Positions 44,010-53,482 of a stretch of DNA of 64,000 nucleotides are shown here, one piece after another. Within the stretch, counting starts at the first letter, position 1; the number at the start of each line of letters is the position of its first letter. The DNA lies in NCBI GenBank assembly GCA_020073445.1, contig JAIQFE010000029.1:1-64000 (forward strand), given 5' to 3'. A program made the position numbers and the translations under genes. Under the pieces are notes generated by a model. That model worked only from the letters and a program-made list of their open reading frames with translations. It made no database searches and was not told the DNA's origin. Source of the stretch: Terriglobia bacterium. Lineage in GTDB: Bacteria > Acidobacteriota > Terriglobia > Bryobacterales > Bryobacteraceae.

Positions 44010-45829
44010 TGAGCCGCTCGCTGGCCCTGGGCGTGATCATTGCCGGGGGATTGCTCTCGGCGCAGGACGGATCGTCATTGTACGATCGCACCTGCGCGTC
44101 GTGCCATAACGGCGGCAACGATCGCGCGCCTAGCCGCGATGCACTCCGGTCCATGTCCGCCGATCGTGTTTTAGCGGCCATGGAAACCGGACCGATGATC
44201 AGCATGGCGGTCCGCCTGACCACGGCGGATCGCCGCGCCATCGCCGAATTTGTCAGCGGCAAACCAATCGGGCAGCCGCTGGTGACCACGCCTCCGCCTC
44301 AGGCCGTGTGCCCGGCACGGGCTTCCAGCCCTTTCGCTCTAGACGGCATGACATGGACGGGATGGGGCGGAAACACGAGTAACACGCGCTTCCAGGACAC
44401 AGCCGGAATCGCCTCCGATCAAGTATCCCGCCTCAAAGTAAAATGGGCCTTCGCATTTCCGGGCGATATCCAAGCGTATTCGCAGCCGACCATCGCTGGC
44501 GGGCGCGTGTTCGTCGGCAGCCCGGGCGGTAAAGTTTATTCGCTCGACGCCAAGACCGGCTGCGTCCATTGGTTCTTCGACGCGGAAGCGGGAGTACGCA
44601 GCGCGGTAACTCTCGCGCGCGTCGGAACCGGCAATGTCGCCTTTTTCGGCGATGCGAAAGCCAACGTCTACGGCGTCGATGCGGCTACCGGAAAACAACT
44701 CTGGAAGACTAAAGCGGACTCTTTTCCCGTCGCGGGCATCACCGGCTCTCCGGTGTTCTACAACGGGCGGATCTACATCGGCATTCGCAGCGGCGAGGAA
44801 GCATCCGGCGCGGATCCCCAGTATGAATGCTGCCGCTTCCGTGGAAGCGTGGTCGCGCTGGACGCCGCCAACGGGAAACAGATTTGGAAGACGTACCTGG
44901 TCGACGAGCCTAAGCGCACGACGAAGAACAAAGCAGGCGCGCAGCTCTGGGCGCCTTCCGGCGTCGCCGTGTGGAGCACGCCCGCCATCGACGCGCGGCG
45001 CAATGCACTTTACGTCACCACCGGCAACAACTACACGGATCCCACAACGCGACTAAGCGACGCTTTCCTCGCGATGGATTTGAATACTGGCAAGATTCTC
45101 TGGTCCCGGCAGATGACTCCGCGCGATGCGTACACCTCCGCGTGCCGTTTGCCGGACAAAACCAATTGCGCCGAATCCAACGGTCCGGATTTCGACTTCG
45201 GGTCGTCACCGATCTTAGTTGCGCTACCCAACGGACGGCGCGCGCTAGTCGCAGGCCAGAAGTCCGGCGTAGTCTATGCGGTGGATCCCGACAATCAGGG
45301 CGAACTTTTGTGGCAAACGCGAGTTGGCAAGGGCGGCACAGCAGGCGGTGTCCAGTGGGGCTCGGCGGCGGACCAGAACAATGTGTACGTCGCCGTGTCC
45401 GACGTCGGACGCATCATGCTGACATACACTTCGGCGACGGATGCCGATCCCAAGCAGGGCGGCGGAATGTTCGCGCTGCGCCTGGATAATGGTCAGCGCG
45501 TTTGGTACACCGCGCCCGAGCCGTGCGGGAATCGCCCGCGATGCAGTCCAGCGCAATCGGCTGCGGTGACCGCAATCCCCGGCGTCGCGTTTTCAGGATC
45601 TGTAGACGGCCATCTGCGGGCTTACTCGGCTGCTGACGGCAAGGTCGTCTGGGACTTCGATACCGCGCAAAATTATCCAACCGTCAACGGCGTGCCAGGA
45701 CATGGCGGGTCGCTGGATGGTCCCGGTCCAGCCATCGGCGGCGGCATGCTATTTGTAAACTCCGGATATCCCACCGCCGGAGGCATGTCCGGCAATGTCT
45801 TACTGGCGTTTTCAGTGGACGGAAAATAG
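44009..45829 (+). CDS. Second cytochrome c-PQQ dehydrogenase (polyvinyl-alcohol-dehydrogenase type)
   Basis: The 606-residue paralogue has a signal peptide (LALGVIIAGGLLSAQ), a haem c site CASCH (residues 29-33) and a PQQ propeller. The two proteins share phrases such as YSLDAKTGCV, QPTI and VDEPK along their length, but this copy has a distinct C-terminal cysteine pair (EPCGNRPRCSPAQ). The start ATG at 44009 overlaps the lectin stop by one base. Both are exported and should act together, either on different substrates or as successive enzymes. It ends 6 bases before the outer-membrane protein gene. Confidence 0.88.
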   Translation: MSRSLALGVIIAGGLLSAQDGSSLYDRTCASCHNGGNDRAPSRDALRSMSADRVLAAMETGPMISMAVRLTTADRRAIAEFVSGKPIGQPLVTTPPPQAVCPARASSPFALDGMTWTGWGGNTSNTRFQDTAGIASDQVSRLKVKWAFAFPGDIQAYSQPTIAGGRVFVGSPGGKVYSLDAKTGCVHWFFDAEAGVRSAVTLARVGTGNVAFFGDAKANVYGVDAATGKQLWKTKADSFPVAGITGSPVFYNGRIYIGIRSGEEASGADPQYECCRFRGSVVALDAANGKQIWKTYLVDEPKRTTKNKAGAQLWAPSGVAVWSTPAIDARRNALYVTTGNNYTDPTTRLSDAFLAMDLNTGKILWSRQMTPRDAYTSACRLPDKTNCAESNGPDFDFGSSPILVALPNGRRALVAGQKSGVVYAVDPDNQGELLWQTRVGKGGTAGGVQWGSAADQNNVYVAVSDVGRIMLTYTSATDADPKQGGGMFALRLDNGQRVWYTAPEPCGNRPRCSPAQSAAVTAIPGVAFSGSVDGHLRAYSAADGKVVWDFDTAQNYPTVNGVPGHGGSLDGPGPAIGGGMLFVNSGYPTAGGMSGNVLLAFSVDGK

Positions 45830-45835
45830 GAATTC

Positions 45836-46645
45836 TTGCATCACTCCATCCTGTACTGGCTGATTTTGTCTTTCTTTCTGCTGACGCCGATAGGAATTCG
45901 TCCGCTTCTCGCTCAGATCGCGCGCGATCCGCTGCCAAGCGCAAACCCCGCCCGGCCTACCGTGTCGACGCCGGCAACTTTGACACCGGTCGGATACCTG
46001 CACTTTGAAAACGGCATTCTGGGCGGTGTGACCTCGCCCGAGTTTTCGACGCGCGTGGCGATTAATCAGGTTACGAAGCTCACGGTTGCGCCTCGCCTGC
46101 AATTCATTCTTCAAAGCGAGCCATCCATATGGAGCCGCCTCGACCGCGTTAGGGAGACCCAACCTGGCGAAGTCTTCGCCGGCGCGCAAGGTGTTCTGAT
46201 TCCCGGTAAAGAGAAGCGCCCGACGATCTCGATGAGTTACATTCGCCGCCTCTACGCCAGCCCGGCGCCCGAGCTTGACCTCGGAACCTATCATCAGGGC
46301 GCAACCTTCCTGTTGAGCACCGAGATGCAAGGGTTCCACCTGGACTTGAATGCGATCTTCAACGAACAGATCGAGGGACGCATACGCCGGGCTCAATTTG
46401 GGCAAACCCTCTCCGTCTCGCATCCCTGGAAGCATTGGACCCTGGGCGGCGAGTTGTGGCATTTCTCCCAACCATTTACGAGCTCGAACGCGGTCGGGAA
46501 TCTTTGGGCAGCGGCTTATTCCGTGCGGCCCAACCTGGTGATCGACGCCGGATTCCAGCACGGCTTAACCAGTACGTCCACTCGGTGGGAAGTTTTCGCA
46601 GGCTTCACCTACGTGTCGCCGTACCGCCTGTGGAAGCAGCATTAG
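45836..46645 (+). CDS. Outer-membrane beta-barrel-like protein
   Basis: The 269-residue protein begins with a hydrophobic signal (ILYWLILSFFLLTPIGI). It continues with alternating strands separated by polar loops (TLTPVGYLHFENGILGG, FSTRVAINQVTKLTVAPRLQFIL, ATFLLSTEMQGFHLDLNAIF, WEVFAGFTYVSPYRLW), a pattern close to the MetA/phenol-degradation-type outer-membrane family. The start is TTG with AGGA four bases upstream. It follows the second quinoprotein gene by 6 bases, so it belongs to the same operon and may be the route by which the substrate or product crosses the outer membrane. Identity is uncertain. Confidence 0.68.
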   Translation: MHHSILYWLILSFFLLTPIGIRPLLAQIARDPLPSANPARPTVSTPATLTPVGYLHFENGILGGVTSPEFSTRVAINQVTKLTVAPRLQFILQSEPSIWSRLDRVRETQPGEVFAGAQGVLIPGKEKRPTISMSYIRRLYASPAPELDLGTYHQGATFLLSTEMQGFHLDLNAIFNEQIEGRIRRAQFGQTLSVSHPWKHWTLGGELWHFSQPFTSSNAVGNLWAAAYSVRPNLVIDAGFQHGLTSTSTRWEVFAGFTYVSPYRLWKQH

Positions 46646-46681
46646 ACGCGCGAGAAACAATCCTTCGATCTCTCGATTCGC

Positions 46682-46714
46682 TTGACCCCCGTTGCCTTCG
46701 TGAACTATAGTTCA
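46682..46714 (+). promoter_or_regulatory. Sigma-70-like promoter with 14-base palindrome upstream of the TonB receptor
   Basis: TTGACC (46682-46687) and TATAGT (46706-46711) are separated by 18 bases. The -10 lies inside the perfect palindrome TGAACTATAGTTCA (46701-46714), which ends 24 bases before the receptor ATG and 9 bases before the run GGAAAGGG. A dimeric repressor binding this site would block the promoter. The match to consensus is 5/6 at -35 and 4/6 at -10. Confidence 0.55.
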
Positions 46715-46738
46715 GGAAAGTAGCTTGGAAAGGGTCTT

Positions 46739-49700
46739 ATGCGTCTCACCACATTTTTACTCTGTCTCTCGACGTGTGTCTCGGTCCTGTTTGCACAGAG
46801 CGACCGTAGCCAGATTACCGGAACAGTCTCCGATCCGGCAGGAGCCGTGATCGCCAATGCACCGGTTCAGGCCAGGAACATCAACACCGGCCTTGAATAT
46901 CAGACCCTCAGCACGGCGACTGGAAACTATACTCTCAACGAGCTGCCGGTTGGCCGCTACGAGGTGACGGTCGCAGTACCCGGATTCAAGAAGTATGTCC
47001 GGCAGGGGCTGGATGTGCTGGCCGCACAGACTTATCGCATCGACATCGGGCTCGAGGTCGGTGCGACCTCGGATTCCGTGACGGTCACGGAAAACACGCC
47101 GTTGCTCAAGACCGAAAGCGGCGAACTGGGTCATAGCGTCACGGGCCAAGCCTTGAACTCGCTTCCCGTGCTCGGGATCGGTTCGGGATTCGCCGGCAAC
47201 AGCGGAATCCGGTCGGCACTGGCCGTCACCCAGCTTATTCCCGGAGCGAACTACGTTGGCGATAACGTCGTCCGGGTCAATGGCACGCCCGCGAATACCG
47301 AAACAGTTCGCGTGGAAGGCCAGGATTCGACCAACTATACCTGGCTCGCGGCCGTATCGCAGAACCAGCCGAGCGTCGATTCCATCCAGGAGTTCGCGGT
47401 ACAGACGAGCAACTTCGCGGCCGAGTACGGCAAGGCGGGCGGCGGCGTGTTCCTGGTCACGATGAAGTCGGGGTCGAACCAGTTCCACGGAACAGCGTAC
47501 GACTACAACGTCAATGAGATTTATAACGCCAACACCGCTCTGCAAGGCACGGCGCGGCCGCGGGCGCGTCGCAACGACTACGGCTTCACAACCGGTGGTC
47601 CGATCTGGATTCCGAAAGTCTACGACGGCCACAACAAGAGCTTCTTCTTTTTCAACTTTGAGCAGTTCCGCGAAAAAGTCGGGCTGAGCACGCCGCTCAC
47701 CGTCCCGACGGCGGCGTATCGCACCGGAAATTTCGCCACGGCCCTAACCGGGAAAAGCGTCACCGTGAATGGCAAGAGCTACGCTGAAGGGTCGATCTTC
47801 GATCCCCTAAGCGGTCCGGGCGGCGCGAATGGAAATTCGCGTTTGCCGTTCGTTGGCAACGTTATCCCCAAAGACCGTCTAGATCCGGTGGCCCTGGCAA
47901 TCCAGGGGCTGATTCCGAATCCCCAAGGCGCCAATGCCAGCCAGCTCGCTCAGAACTTCACTCCCACCGGTCCTTCCGCGCAAGCCGACCGTCTCACGGA
48001 TATTACATCTCTGAAGGGCGACCAGAACCTGACGGACAAAATGAAGCTCTCCGGTTTCTGGTCCTTGACTCGCACGCAATCCGGGACGTCGACCGCACTT
48101 GGCGCCGACGGCCTGCCCGATCCCATCTCTCAGGCGCGCGCCAACTACGATTGGGTCAATACCATCCGGCTTAACTACGACTACAATGTGACGCCCACCA
48201 TGCTGCTGCACATCGGTGCGGGTTACGTCGATCAGCACGGCCCGACGTCGTACATTCTGCCCAGGAACTCGTTCGACCCGAGTTCCATCGGTTTGACTGG
48301 CATTCCGAAGACCGGCGTATTTCCGCAACTAACGGGGCTGACGGTCGCCGGTCTGAGCAACGGCGGTATGGCGAATATGGGCCAGGCAACCGCAGGCGGA
48401 TCCCCGGGATGCCCAGCCTGCGGCGGAATCCATTCCTGGAGACCCAGCGGCAACGTGAGCATGACCTGGATCCGCAACAATCACACCTACAAGATCGGCG
48501 CGGAGGCCATCATCGGCAACTATTCTTATGGGCAGCAGTCCACCACCCGAGGTCTCTTCGCGTTCAGCAATCAATCCACGTCGGATTCCGCGCTCTCCGG
48601 ACTGACTACCCCCGGTATCACGGTCGGATTCCCCTACGCCAGTTTCCTGTTGGGCGCCGTAAATAACGGCACGGTGGGCGCCCCTACCGACCAGCACCTG
48701 GGCGAAAAAGCGTACTCGTTGTTTATTCAGGACACCTGGAAGATCACCCGAAAGTTCACGTTGGACTACGGCCTGCGCTGGGACTACCAAACGTACCTCC
48801 GCGAGGGTGCGGGCCGCATGCCGAGCTTTTCCCCCACCACGCTCAATCCGACGATTGGACGACTGGGGGGGACGATCTTCGACGGCTCCCTTCCGGGCCA
48901 CTGCCAATGTGATTTCGCCTCGAACTATCCTTACGCGATCGGCCCGCGCCTGGGTGCCGCCTATCAGATCTCGTCCAAGACCGTCCTGCGCGCGGGAATT
49001 GGTCTGGTCTACGCGAAAACCGCGGCGTACGACAATCTGACGGTCATCGGCAACGATGTGGCTCTGAACGGTCCCGGACAGTTCATACCCGCCTTCTACC
49101 TGAAAAACGGGATCACGAATGAGCCCACCACTTGGCCGAATCTGAACCCCGGCCAATTCCCGGCTCCTGGAACGGTAGGAGCCCCGACCGGTTACGCCGC
49201 CATCGATCCCAACGCCGGGCGTCCGGCCCGTCAGCTCCAGTGGAGCATCGGCCTGCAACGGGAATTGCAAAAGAATCTAGTGATTGAGGCTACTTATGTT
49301 GGAAATCGCGGAGCCTGGTGGTTGGCCCCCAGTATGGTTGCCTACAACGCCTTAACGCCGAGCTTGCTCGCGCACTATGGCTTGGATCCTACCAACGCCG
49401 CCGATGAGAAGATTCTGGGCTCGCCGCTCAGTTCGGTGAATGCCGGACGGTTCCAAAACGCGCTGCCGTACGCGGGATTCCCCGCCAGCCAGACCGTCGC
49501 TCAATCGTTGCGTCCTTTCCCTCAGTTCACGGCGATTGGCGGTATGTACGCGCCTCTCGGAGACACCTGGTATAACTCGCTCCAGGTCAAGGCCACGAAA
49601 CGTCTTTCGCACGGCTTCGACGGATCCTACAGCTTCACCTGGCAGAAATCGGAAACCATTGGAGCGGAAGCTTCCGGATTAATCGTGTCCGGTGGCTCGC

Positions 49701-50377
49701 CCGCGCAGGTGAACGATGTGTTTAATCGCTCGACGAATAAATACCTGTCCGGTTTCGATCAACCTCTGGTGAGCCAGATCGCGCTCAACTACCAGGTTCC
49801 CAAGTGGGGAGGCGACCGCAAGAGCCTGGGCTTCAGAACCCTCTCCTGGCTGGGTCGCGATTGGACGCTGGGAACTTTCCTGAGCTATCGCAGCGGTACG
49901 CCGATCCGGGTGCCGGGCGCGAATTCCAACCTGAACAACTACCTGCTGCAAGGCGCGAGCTTCGCCAACCGCGTGCCCGGCCAGCCGCTTTTCCTGGCGG
50001 ACCTGAACTGCCACTGCTTCGATCCTTCCAAGACCTTAGTACTCAACAAGAACGCATGGCAGGATCCCGCAGCGGGCCAGTTCGGCTCTTCGGCCGCCTA
50101 CTACGGCGATTACCGCTTCCAACGCCGGCCTGCGGAGAACTTCAACATCGGCCGGACCTTCCGGTTCACCGAACGCGTCTCGTTCAACGTTCGCGCTGAA
50201 TTCAACAACATGTTTAATCGTTTGGAGATGCCGAACCCGAGTTCGACGAACGCCGCAACCGGCGCAGGCGTTGATTCGCTGGGTCGATATAACGCCGGGT
50301 TCGGATCGATTCTCACCACTACGGGTACGTTTAGCTTGCCGCGGCAAGGCCAGCTCGTCGGCCGCATCACTTTCTAG
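46739..50377 (+). CDS. Oar-like TonB-dependent receptor with N-terminal carboxypeptidase-regulatory domain
   Basis: This 1,212-residue outer-membrane receptor has a signal peptide ending near SVLFAQ, a carboxypeptidase-regulatory beta-sandwich (ITGTVSDPAGAVIANAPVQ to about 100), a plug domain (VNGTPANTETVRVEGQDSTN and GSNQFHGTAYDY), and a long barrel ending GQLVGRITF with a terminal Phe. This is the common acidobacterial Oar-type family, which imports large polymers or complexes using energy passed by TonB. No TonB box can be named with confidence. It starts with ATG after a strong GGAAAGGG. It follows the quinoprotein block and precedes exbD. Confidence 0.92.
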   Translation: MRLTTFLLCLSTCVSVLFAQSDRSQITGTVSDPAGAVIANAPVQARNINTGLEYQTLSTATGNYTLNELPVGRYEVTVAVPGFKKYVRQGLDVLAAQTYRIDIGLEVGATSDSVTVTENTPLLKTESGELGHSVTGQALNSLPVLGIGSGFAGNSGIRSALAVTQLIPGANYVGDNVVRVNGTPANTETVRVEGQDSTNYTWLAAVSQNQPSVDSIQEFAVQTSNFAAEYGKAGGGVFLVTMKSGSNQFHGTAYDYNVNEIYNANTALQGTARPRARRNDYGFTTGGPIWIPKVYDGHNKSFFFFNFEQFREKVGLSTPLTVPTAAYRTGNFATALTGKSVTVNGKSYAEGSIFDPLSGPGGANGNSRLPFVGNVIPKDRLDPVALAIQGLIPNPQGANASQLAQNFTPTGPSAQADRLTDITSLKGDQNLTDKMKLSGFWSLTRTQSGTSTALGADGLPDPISQARANYDWVNTIRLNYDYNVTPTMLLHIGAGYVDQHGPTSYILPRNSFDPSSIGLTGIPKTGVFPQLTGLTVAGLSNGGMANMGQATAGGSPGCPACGGIHSWRPSGNVSMTWIRNNHTYKIGAEAIIGNYSYGQQSTTRGLFAFSNQSTSDSALSGLTTPGITVGFPYASFLLGAVNNGTVGAPTDQHLGEKAYSLFIQDTWKITRKFTLDYGLRWDYQTYLREGAGRMPSFSPTTLNPTIGRLGGTIFDGSLPGHCQCDFASNYPYAIGPRLGAAYQISSKTVLRAGIGLVYAKTAAYDNLTVIGNDVALNGPGQFIPAFYLKNGITNEPTTWPNLNPGQFPAPGTVGAPTGYAAIDPNAGRPARQLQWSIGLQRELQKNLVIEATYVGNRGAWWLAPSMVAYNALTPSLLAHYGLDPTNAADEKILGSPLSSVNAGRFQNALPYAGFPASQTVAQSLRPFPQFTAIGGMYAPLGDTWYNSLQVKATKRLSHGFDGSYSFTWQKSETIGAEASGLIVSGGSPAQVNDVFNRSTNKYLSGFDQPLVSQIALNYQVPKWGGDRKSLGFRTLSWLGRDWTLGTFLSYRSGTPIRVPGANSNLNNYLLQGASFANRVPGQPLFLADLNCHCFDPSKTLVLNKNAWQDPAAGQFGSSAAYYGDYRFQRRPAENFNIGRTFRFTERVSFNVRAEFNNMFNRLEMPNPSSTNAATGAGVDSLGRYNAGFGSILTTTGTFSLPRQGQLVGRITF

Positions 50378-50454
50378 CGCGTACATTCTCAGCGTGCTCA
50401 GACGCGGGAACTTTTTTCCATCGCCGCTTGTCCAATCAGCCGAGGACAAGCGCC

Positions 50455-50856
50455 ATGGCGATGGGAATCAAGCACGGTAAAGCCGAGATCAACGTCACGC
50501 CGATGATCGACGTGCTGCTGGTGCTGCTGATCATCTTCATGGTGGTTCAGGAGCATTCCGTGGGGCTCGATGTGCAACTCCCCCAGCAGACCGACAGCCA
50601 GGGCCGCCCGCTTCCTCCGCAGGATATTGTGCTCACCGTGCTCGGCGGAGGCAAGGTGCGGCTGGACCAGGCGGAACTAGATCTCGCCGATCTGCCGAAT
50701 CATCTTCGTGCCCTCCTGACGCGATCCACGCCGGGCGTCGCGTTCGTGAAGGGAGAGAATGAGATCGAGTTCGCCCAAGTGGCCGAGGTCATCGATGTCG
50801 CCAAAGGCAACGGCTGGAAGAAAATTGGCCTGATTCGTTCCGAGCGGCAACAGTGA
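50455..50856 (+). CDS. exbD: Biopolymer transport protein ExbD
   Basis: The 133-residue inner-membrane protein has the ExbD/TolR pattern. A short cytoplasmic lead contains INVTPMIDVLLVLLIIFMVV, the single transmembrane helix with the essential Asp (PMIDVLL) that conducts protons. A periplasmic domain follows (DIVLTVLGGGKVRLDQAEL, then IEFAQVAEVIDVAKGNGWKKIGLI). The ATG at 50455 is chosen for its GAGGA eight bases upstream. It lies 77 bases after the receptor gene, so it may energise that receptor. ExbB and TonB are not in the window, so it must use partners from elsewhere. Confidence 0.92.
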   Translation: MAMGIKHGKAEINVTPMIDVLLVLLIIFMVVQEHSVGLDVQLPQQTDSQGRPLPPQDIVLTVLGGGKVRLDQAELDLADLPNHLRALLTRSTPGVAFVKGENEIEFAQVAEVIDVAKGNGWKKIGLIRSERQQ

Positions 50857-50865
50857 TGGAGCGGT

Positions 50866-52773
50866 CTACTTCTTGGGAAGCGCGAAGGCCAAATATCCGC
50901 CAGGTCCGGGGGGCAATTCTTTGGCGCTCGCGGAACGCGGAGGAGTCATCCCTGCCCCGCCGACCGGAATCACCACGTACTCGCGGCCGCCGGCTTCATA
51001 CACGGCAGGCACGCCATCGGAGCCCGCCGGCAGGTTAAATTCCCAGATCACTTTGCCGTTGTCCTGATCGTAGGCGCGGAATTTGCGATCCGAGGACGTC
51101 GCCACGAAAATCAGGCCGCCGCCCGTCACCACCACTCCTCCACGCGGGAAGTGCGCGCCCGTGGGCGAATCTTGCGGCACTCCGGCAACTCCGCCGTTCG
51201 GCACCTGCCACTTGATCGTGCCCGTGTTCAGGTCGATCGCCGTGAGTTGCGACCAGGGCGGCCCGATGGCCGAGAGTCCGTTGCTCGCCTGAATCATGAA
51301 ATCGTAGGGAGCGTTGTAGGGCGTGAACTCGTGCTGCGGCGGTGGAGGAGGCGGGGGCAGATCCTTACCATCGGGTCCGCCTTTGCCACCGCGTCCGGCG
51401 CGAGGAGGCCCGGGAAGGCGAAGCGTGAGCCCCATCGGCAATTCCTTGGAGACGATGTAGATCATCCCCTTGGTGGGATCGATGCCCGAGCTGCCCCAGT
51501 TCGCGCCGCCGTTGTTGCCCGGTATCTGCACGGTCCCCTTCAGACTGGGAGGCGTGAACAAGCCTTCGTTGCGCCAGGTTTGCAGCATCTCGCGGACTTT
51601 GGCTTTCTCTTCATCGGAGATGTACGGGTTGATGTCCTTCTCGGTGAAAGATTGCCTGGCGAATGCCGGAGGCTTTGTGGGAAAGGGCTGCGTGGGCCAC
51701 GTTTCCTCGCCCGGCACGTCGGATTTCGGAACCGCACGCTCCTCGATCGGCCATAGCGGCTTTCCGGTCTCGCGCTCGAACACGAACAGGAAACCCTGCT
51801 TGGTCGGCTGCGCGACCACGTCGACGTTCTTGCCGTCGTGCTTCACGGTGAGCAGCTTTGGAGCGGTGGGCAGATCGTAATCCCACAGGTCGTGATGGAC
51901 CGTCTGGAAATGCCACAGGCGTTTTCCCGTGCGAGCGTCCAGCGCCACGATGCTGTTGCCGAAAAGATCCTGTCCGTGGCGGTCGGGGCCGTAGAAATCG
52001 TAACGCGCCGTACCGAACGGAATAAAGACGATGCCACGCTTCTCGTCGACGCTCATCTCGTTCCAGTTATGCACCCCGCCCGAGGTCTTCCAGGCGTCCG
52101 CTGGCCAGGTTTCGTAACCGAACTCGCCGGGATGCGGAACGCTGTGAAACACCCACTTCAGCTTGCCGGTGATCACGTCGTACGCGTGCACGTCGCCTGG
52201 CGTGGCCAGGTAATTGTCGCCCTGATTGGCGGGCATCAGCGACATGAAGATGGTGTTTTCGAAGATATGCCCGGGGTCGCTGCTGGAGACCTGGCGAACA
52301 TCGCGATCGAGACCGTTCTTAAGGTCCGTGCGGCCGTTATCGCCGAAGGACATGATGGTCTCGCCGGTTGTGGCGCTGATCGCGGTGATGGCTCCCGCGT
52401 TGGCGAATAGCAGACGGCGGTCCTTGCGGTCCTTGCTCTCCCAATAGGTGATGCCTCGAGCCGCTCCCCCGCCCTGATGCTTCCAGAGTTCCTTGCCGGT
52501 CGCGGCATCGATCGCCACGATGGCGTTCTGCGCGCCAACAAACATCGTTCCGTCGACGACTACTGGATTGAACGTGGGATTGTTGCCGGATTCGTACATC
52601 CAGGCAACCTGGAGCTGCTTTACGTTGTTCTTATTGATCTGCTTAAGCGAGGAGTATTGCGAATGATCCGCGCCGCCGCCGTTGGAGTCCCACGTAGTGA
52701 AGTTGGGTTCGTCCGCGGCGATCAGAACTACTGCTGCGGCGATCACGGCCGCGAGCGTAAGACGTGTGCGCAT
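50866..52773 (-). CDS. PQQ-dependent dehydrogenase, glucose-dehydrogenase-like
   Basis: The 635-residue periplasmic quinoprotein has a signal peptide (LTLAAVIAAAVVLIA) and a propeller. Motifs close to membrane-type glucose dehydrogenases are visible: WDSNGGGADHSQYSSLKQIN, LDARTGKRLWHFQTVHHDLWDYDLP, and LTAIDLNTGTIKWQVPNGG. Unlike the two upstream quinoproteins it has no haem motif and no membrane helices, so its electron acceptor is separate. A Gly/Lys/Pro-rich insert (GRGGKGGPDGKDLPPPPPPP) is probably a flexible loop. It converges on exbD with 9 bases between stops. Confidence 0.88.
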   Translation of the reverse strand: MRTRLTLAAVIAAAVVLIAADEPNFTTWDSNGGGADHSQYSSLKQINKNNVKQLQVAWMYESGNNPTFNPVVVDGTMFVGAQNAIVAIDAATGKELWKHQGGGAARGITYWESKDRKDRRLLFANAGAITAISATTGETIMSFGDNGRTDLKNGLDRDVRQVSSSDPGHIFENTIFMSLMPANQGDNYLATPGDVHAYDVITGKLKWVFHSVPHPGEFGYETWPADAWKTSGGVHNWNEMSVDEKRGIVFIPFGTARYDFYGPDRHGQDLFGNSIVALDARTGKRLWHFQTVHHDLWDYDLPTAPKLLTVKHDGKNVDVVAQPTKQGFLFVFERETGKPLWPIEERAVPKSDVPGEETWPTQPFPTKPPAFARQSFTEKDINPYISDEEKAKVREMLQTWRNEGLFTPPSLKGTVQIPGNNGGANWGSSGIDPTKGMIYIVSKELPMGLTLRLPGPPRAGRGGKGGPDGKDLPPPPPPPQHEFTPYNAPYDFMIQASNGLSAIGPPWSQLTAIDLNTGTIKWQVPNGGVAGVPQDSPTGAHFPRGGVVVTGGGLIFVATSSDRKFRAYDQDNGKVIWEFNLPAGSDGVPAVYEAGGREYVVIPVGGAGMTPPRSASAKELPPGPGGYLAFALPKK

Positions 52774-52816
52774 GAAAGTGCTCCTTGCGGGCTTCCGTGC
52801 GAGTATACACCAGTAG

Positions 52817-52836
52817 GACCGGCCTCCAGGCCGGTC
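52817..52836. repeat. Short palindrome between PQQ dehydrogenase and SOD genes
   Basis: GACCGGCCTCCAGGCCGGTC is a 9-base perfect stem with a two-base loop, in the 83-base gap between two minus-strand genes. It resembles the GA-loop palindromes near 22729 and could act as the terminator of the superoxide dismutase transcript, although no U-run follows on that strand. Confidence 0.5.
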
Positions 52837-52856
52837 GCCACCAGGCCCGGCGTCTC

Positions 52857-53468
52857 TTATTTACCGGCGTTGAACAGCTTTTCGGCTTCCTGCCAGTTCA
52901 CCACGTTCCACCACGCCGCGAGGTAGTCCGGCCGGCGATTCTGATACTTCAGATAGTACGCGTGCTCCCAGACATCGACGCCAATCACGGCATGCTTGCC
53001 TTCCATCAGCGGATTGTCCTGATTCGGAGTGGACACGATCTCGAGACCCGATCCGGTTTTGATCAGCCAGGCCCAGCCCGATCCGAATCGCGCGACACCC
53101 GCAGCCGACAGCTTCTCTTTGAAGGTGTCGAACGATCCGAACGCGCCGTTGATGGCCGAGGCAAGATTGCCCACCGGTGCGCCGCCCTTGCCGGGTCCCA
53201 TGATCTGCCAGAACATGCTGTGATTCCAGTGCCCGCCGCCATTGTTCCGAACCGCGGTGCGGATGTTCTCCGGAACGATCGCGCAGTTGTTGGCCAGCAG
53301 CTCTTCGATGCTCTTTGAGGCCAATGCCGGCGCCGATTCCAGAGCCTTGTTGAGATTCGTCACATAGGCATTGTGGTGCTTGCCGTGGTGGATCTCCATG
53401 GTCATCTTGTCGATATGGGGCTCCAGTGCATCCGGAGCATAGGGCAATGCAGGTAGTGTGAAAGGCAT
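52857..53468 (-). CDS. Superoxide dismutase, Fe/Mn family
   Basis: The 203-residue enzyme converts superoxide to hydrogen peroxide and oxygen. The metal ligands are visible: His in [12 protein letters not shown], His in HWNHSMFW, Asp and His in [11 protein letters not shown]. The segment TPNQDNPL carries the Gln typical of manganese-type enzymes, so Mn or cambialistic use is more likely than iron only. No signal peptide is present. The ATG at 53468 ([10 protein letters not shown]) is preferred to a TTG 6 codons upstream that would overlap gatA. It is cotranscribed downstream of gatA, an incidental arrangement. Confidence 0.94.
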   Translation of the reverse strand: MPFTLPALPYAPDALEPHIDKMTMEIHHGKHHNAYVTNLNKALESAPALASKSIEELLANNCAIVPENIRTAVRNNGGGHWNHSMFWQIMGPGKGGAPVGNLASAINGAFGSFDTFKEKLSAAGVARFGSGWAWLIKTGSGLEIVSTPNQDNPLMEGKHAVIGVDVWEHAYYLKYQNRRPDYLAAWWNVVNWQEAEKLFNAGK

Positions 53469-53482
53469 AATTTGATTCTCGC

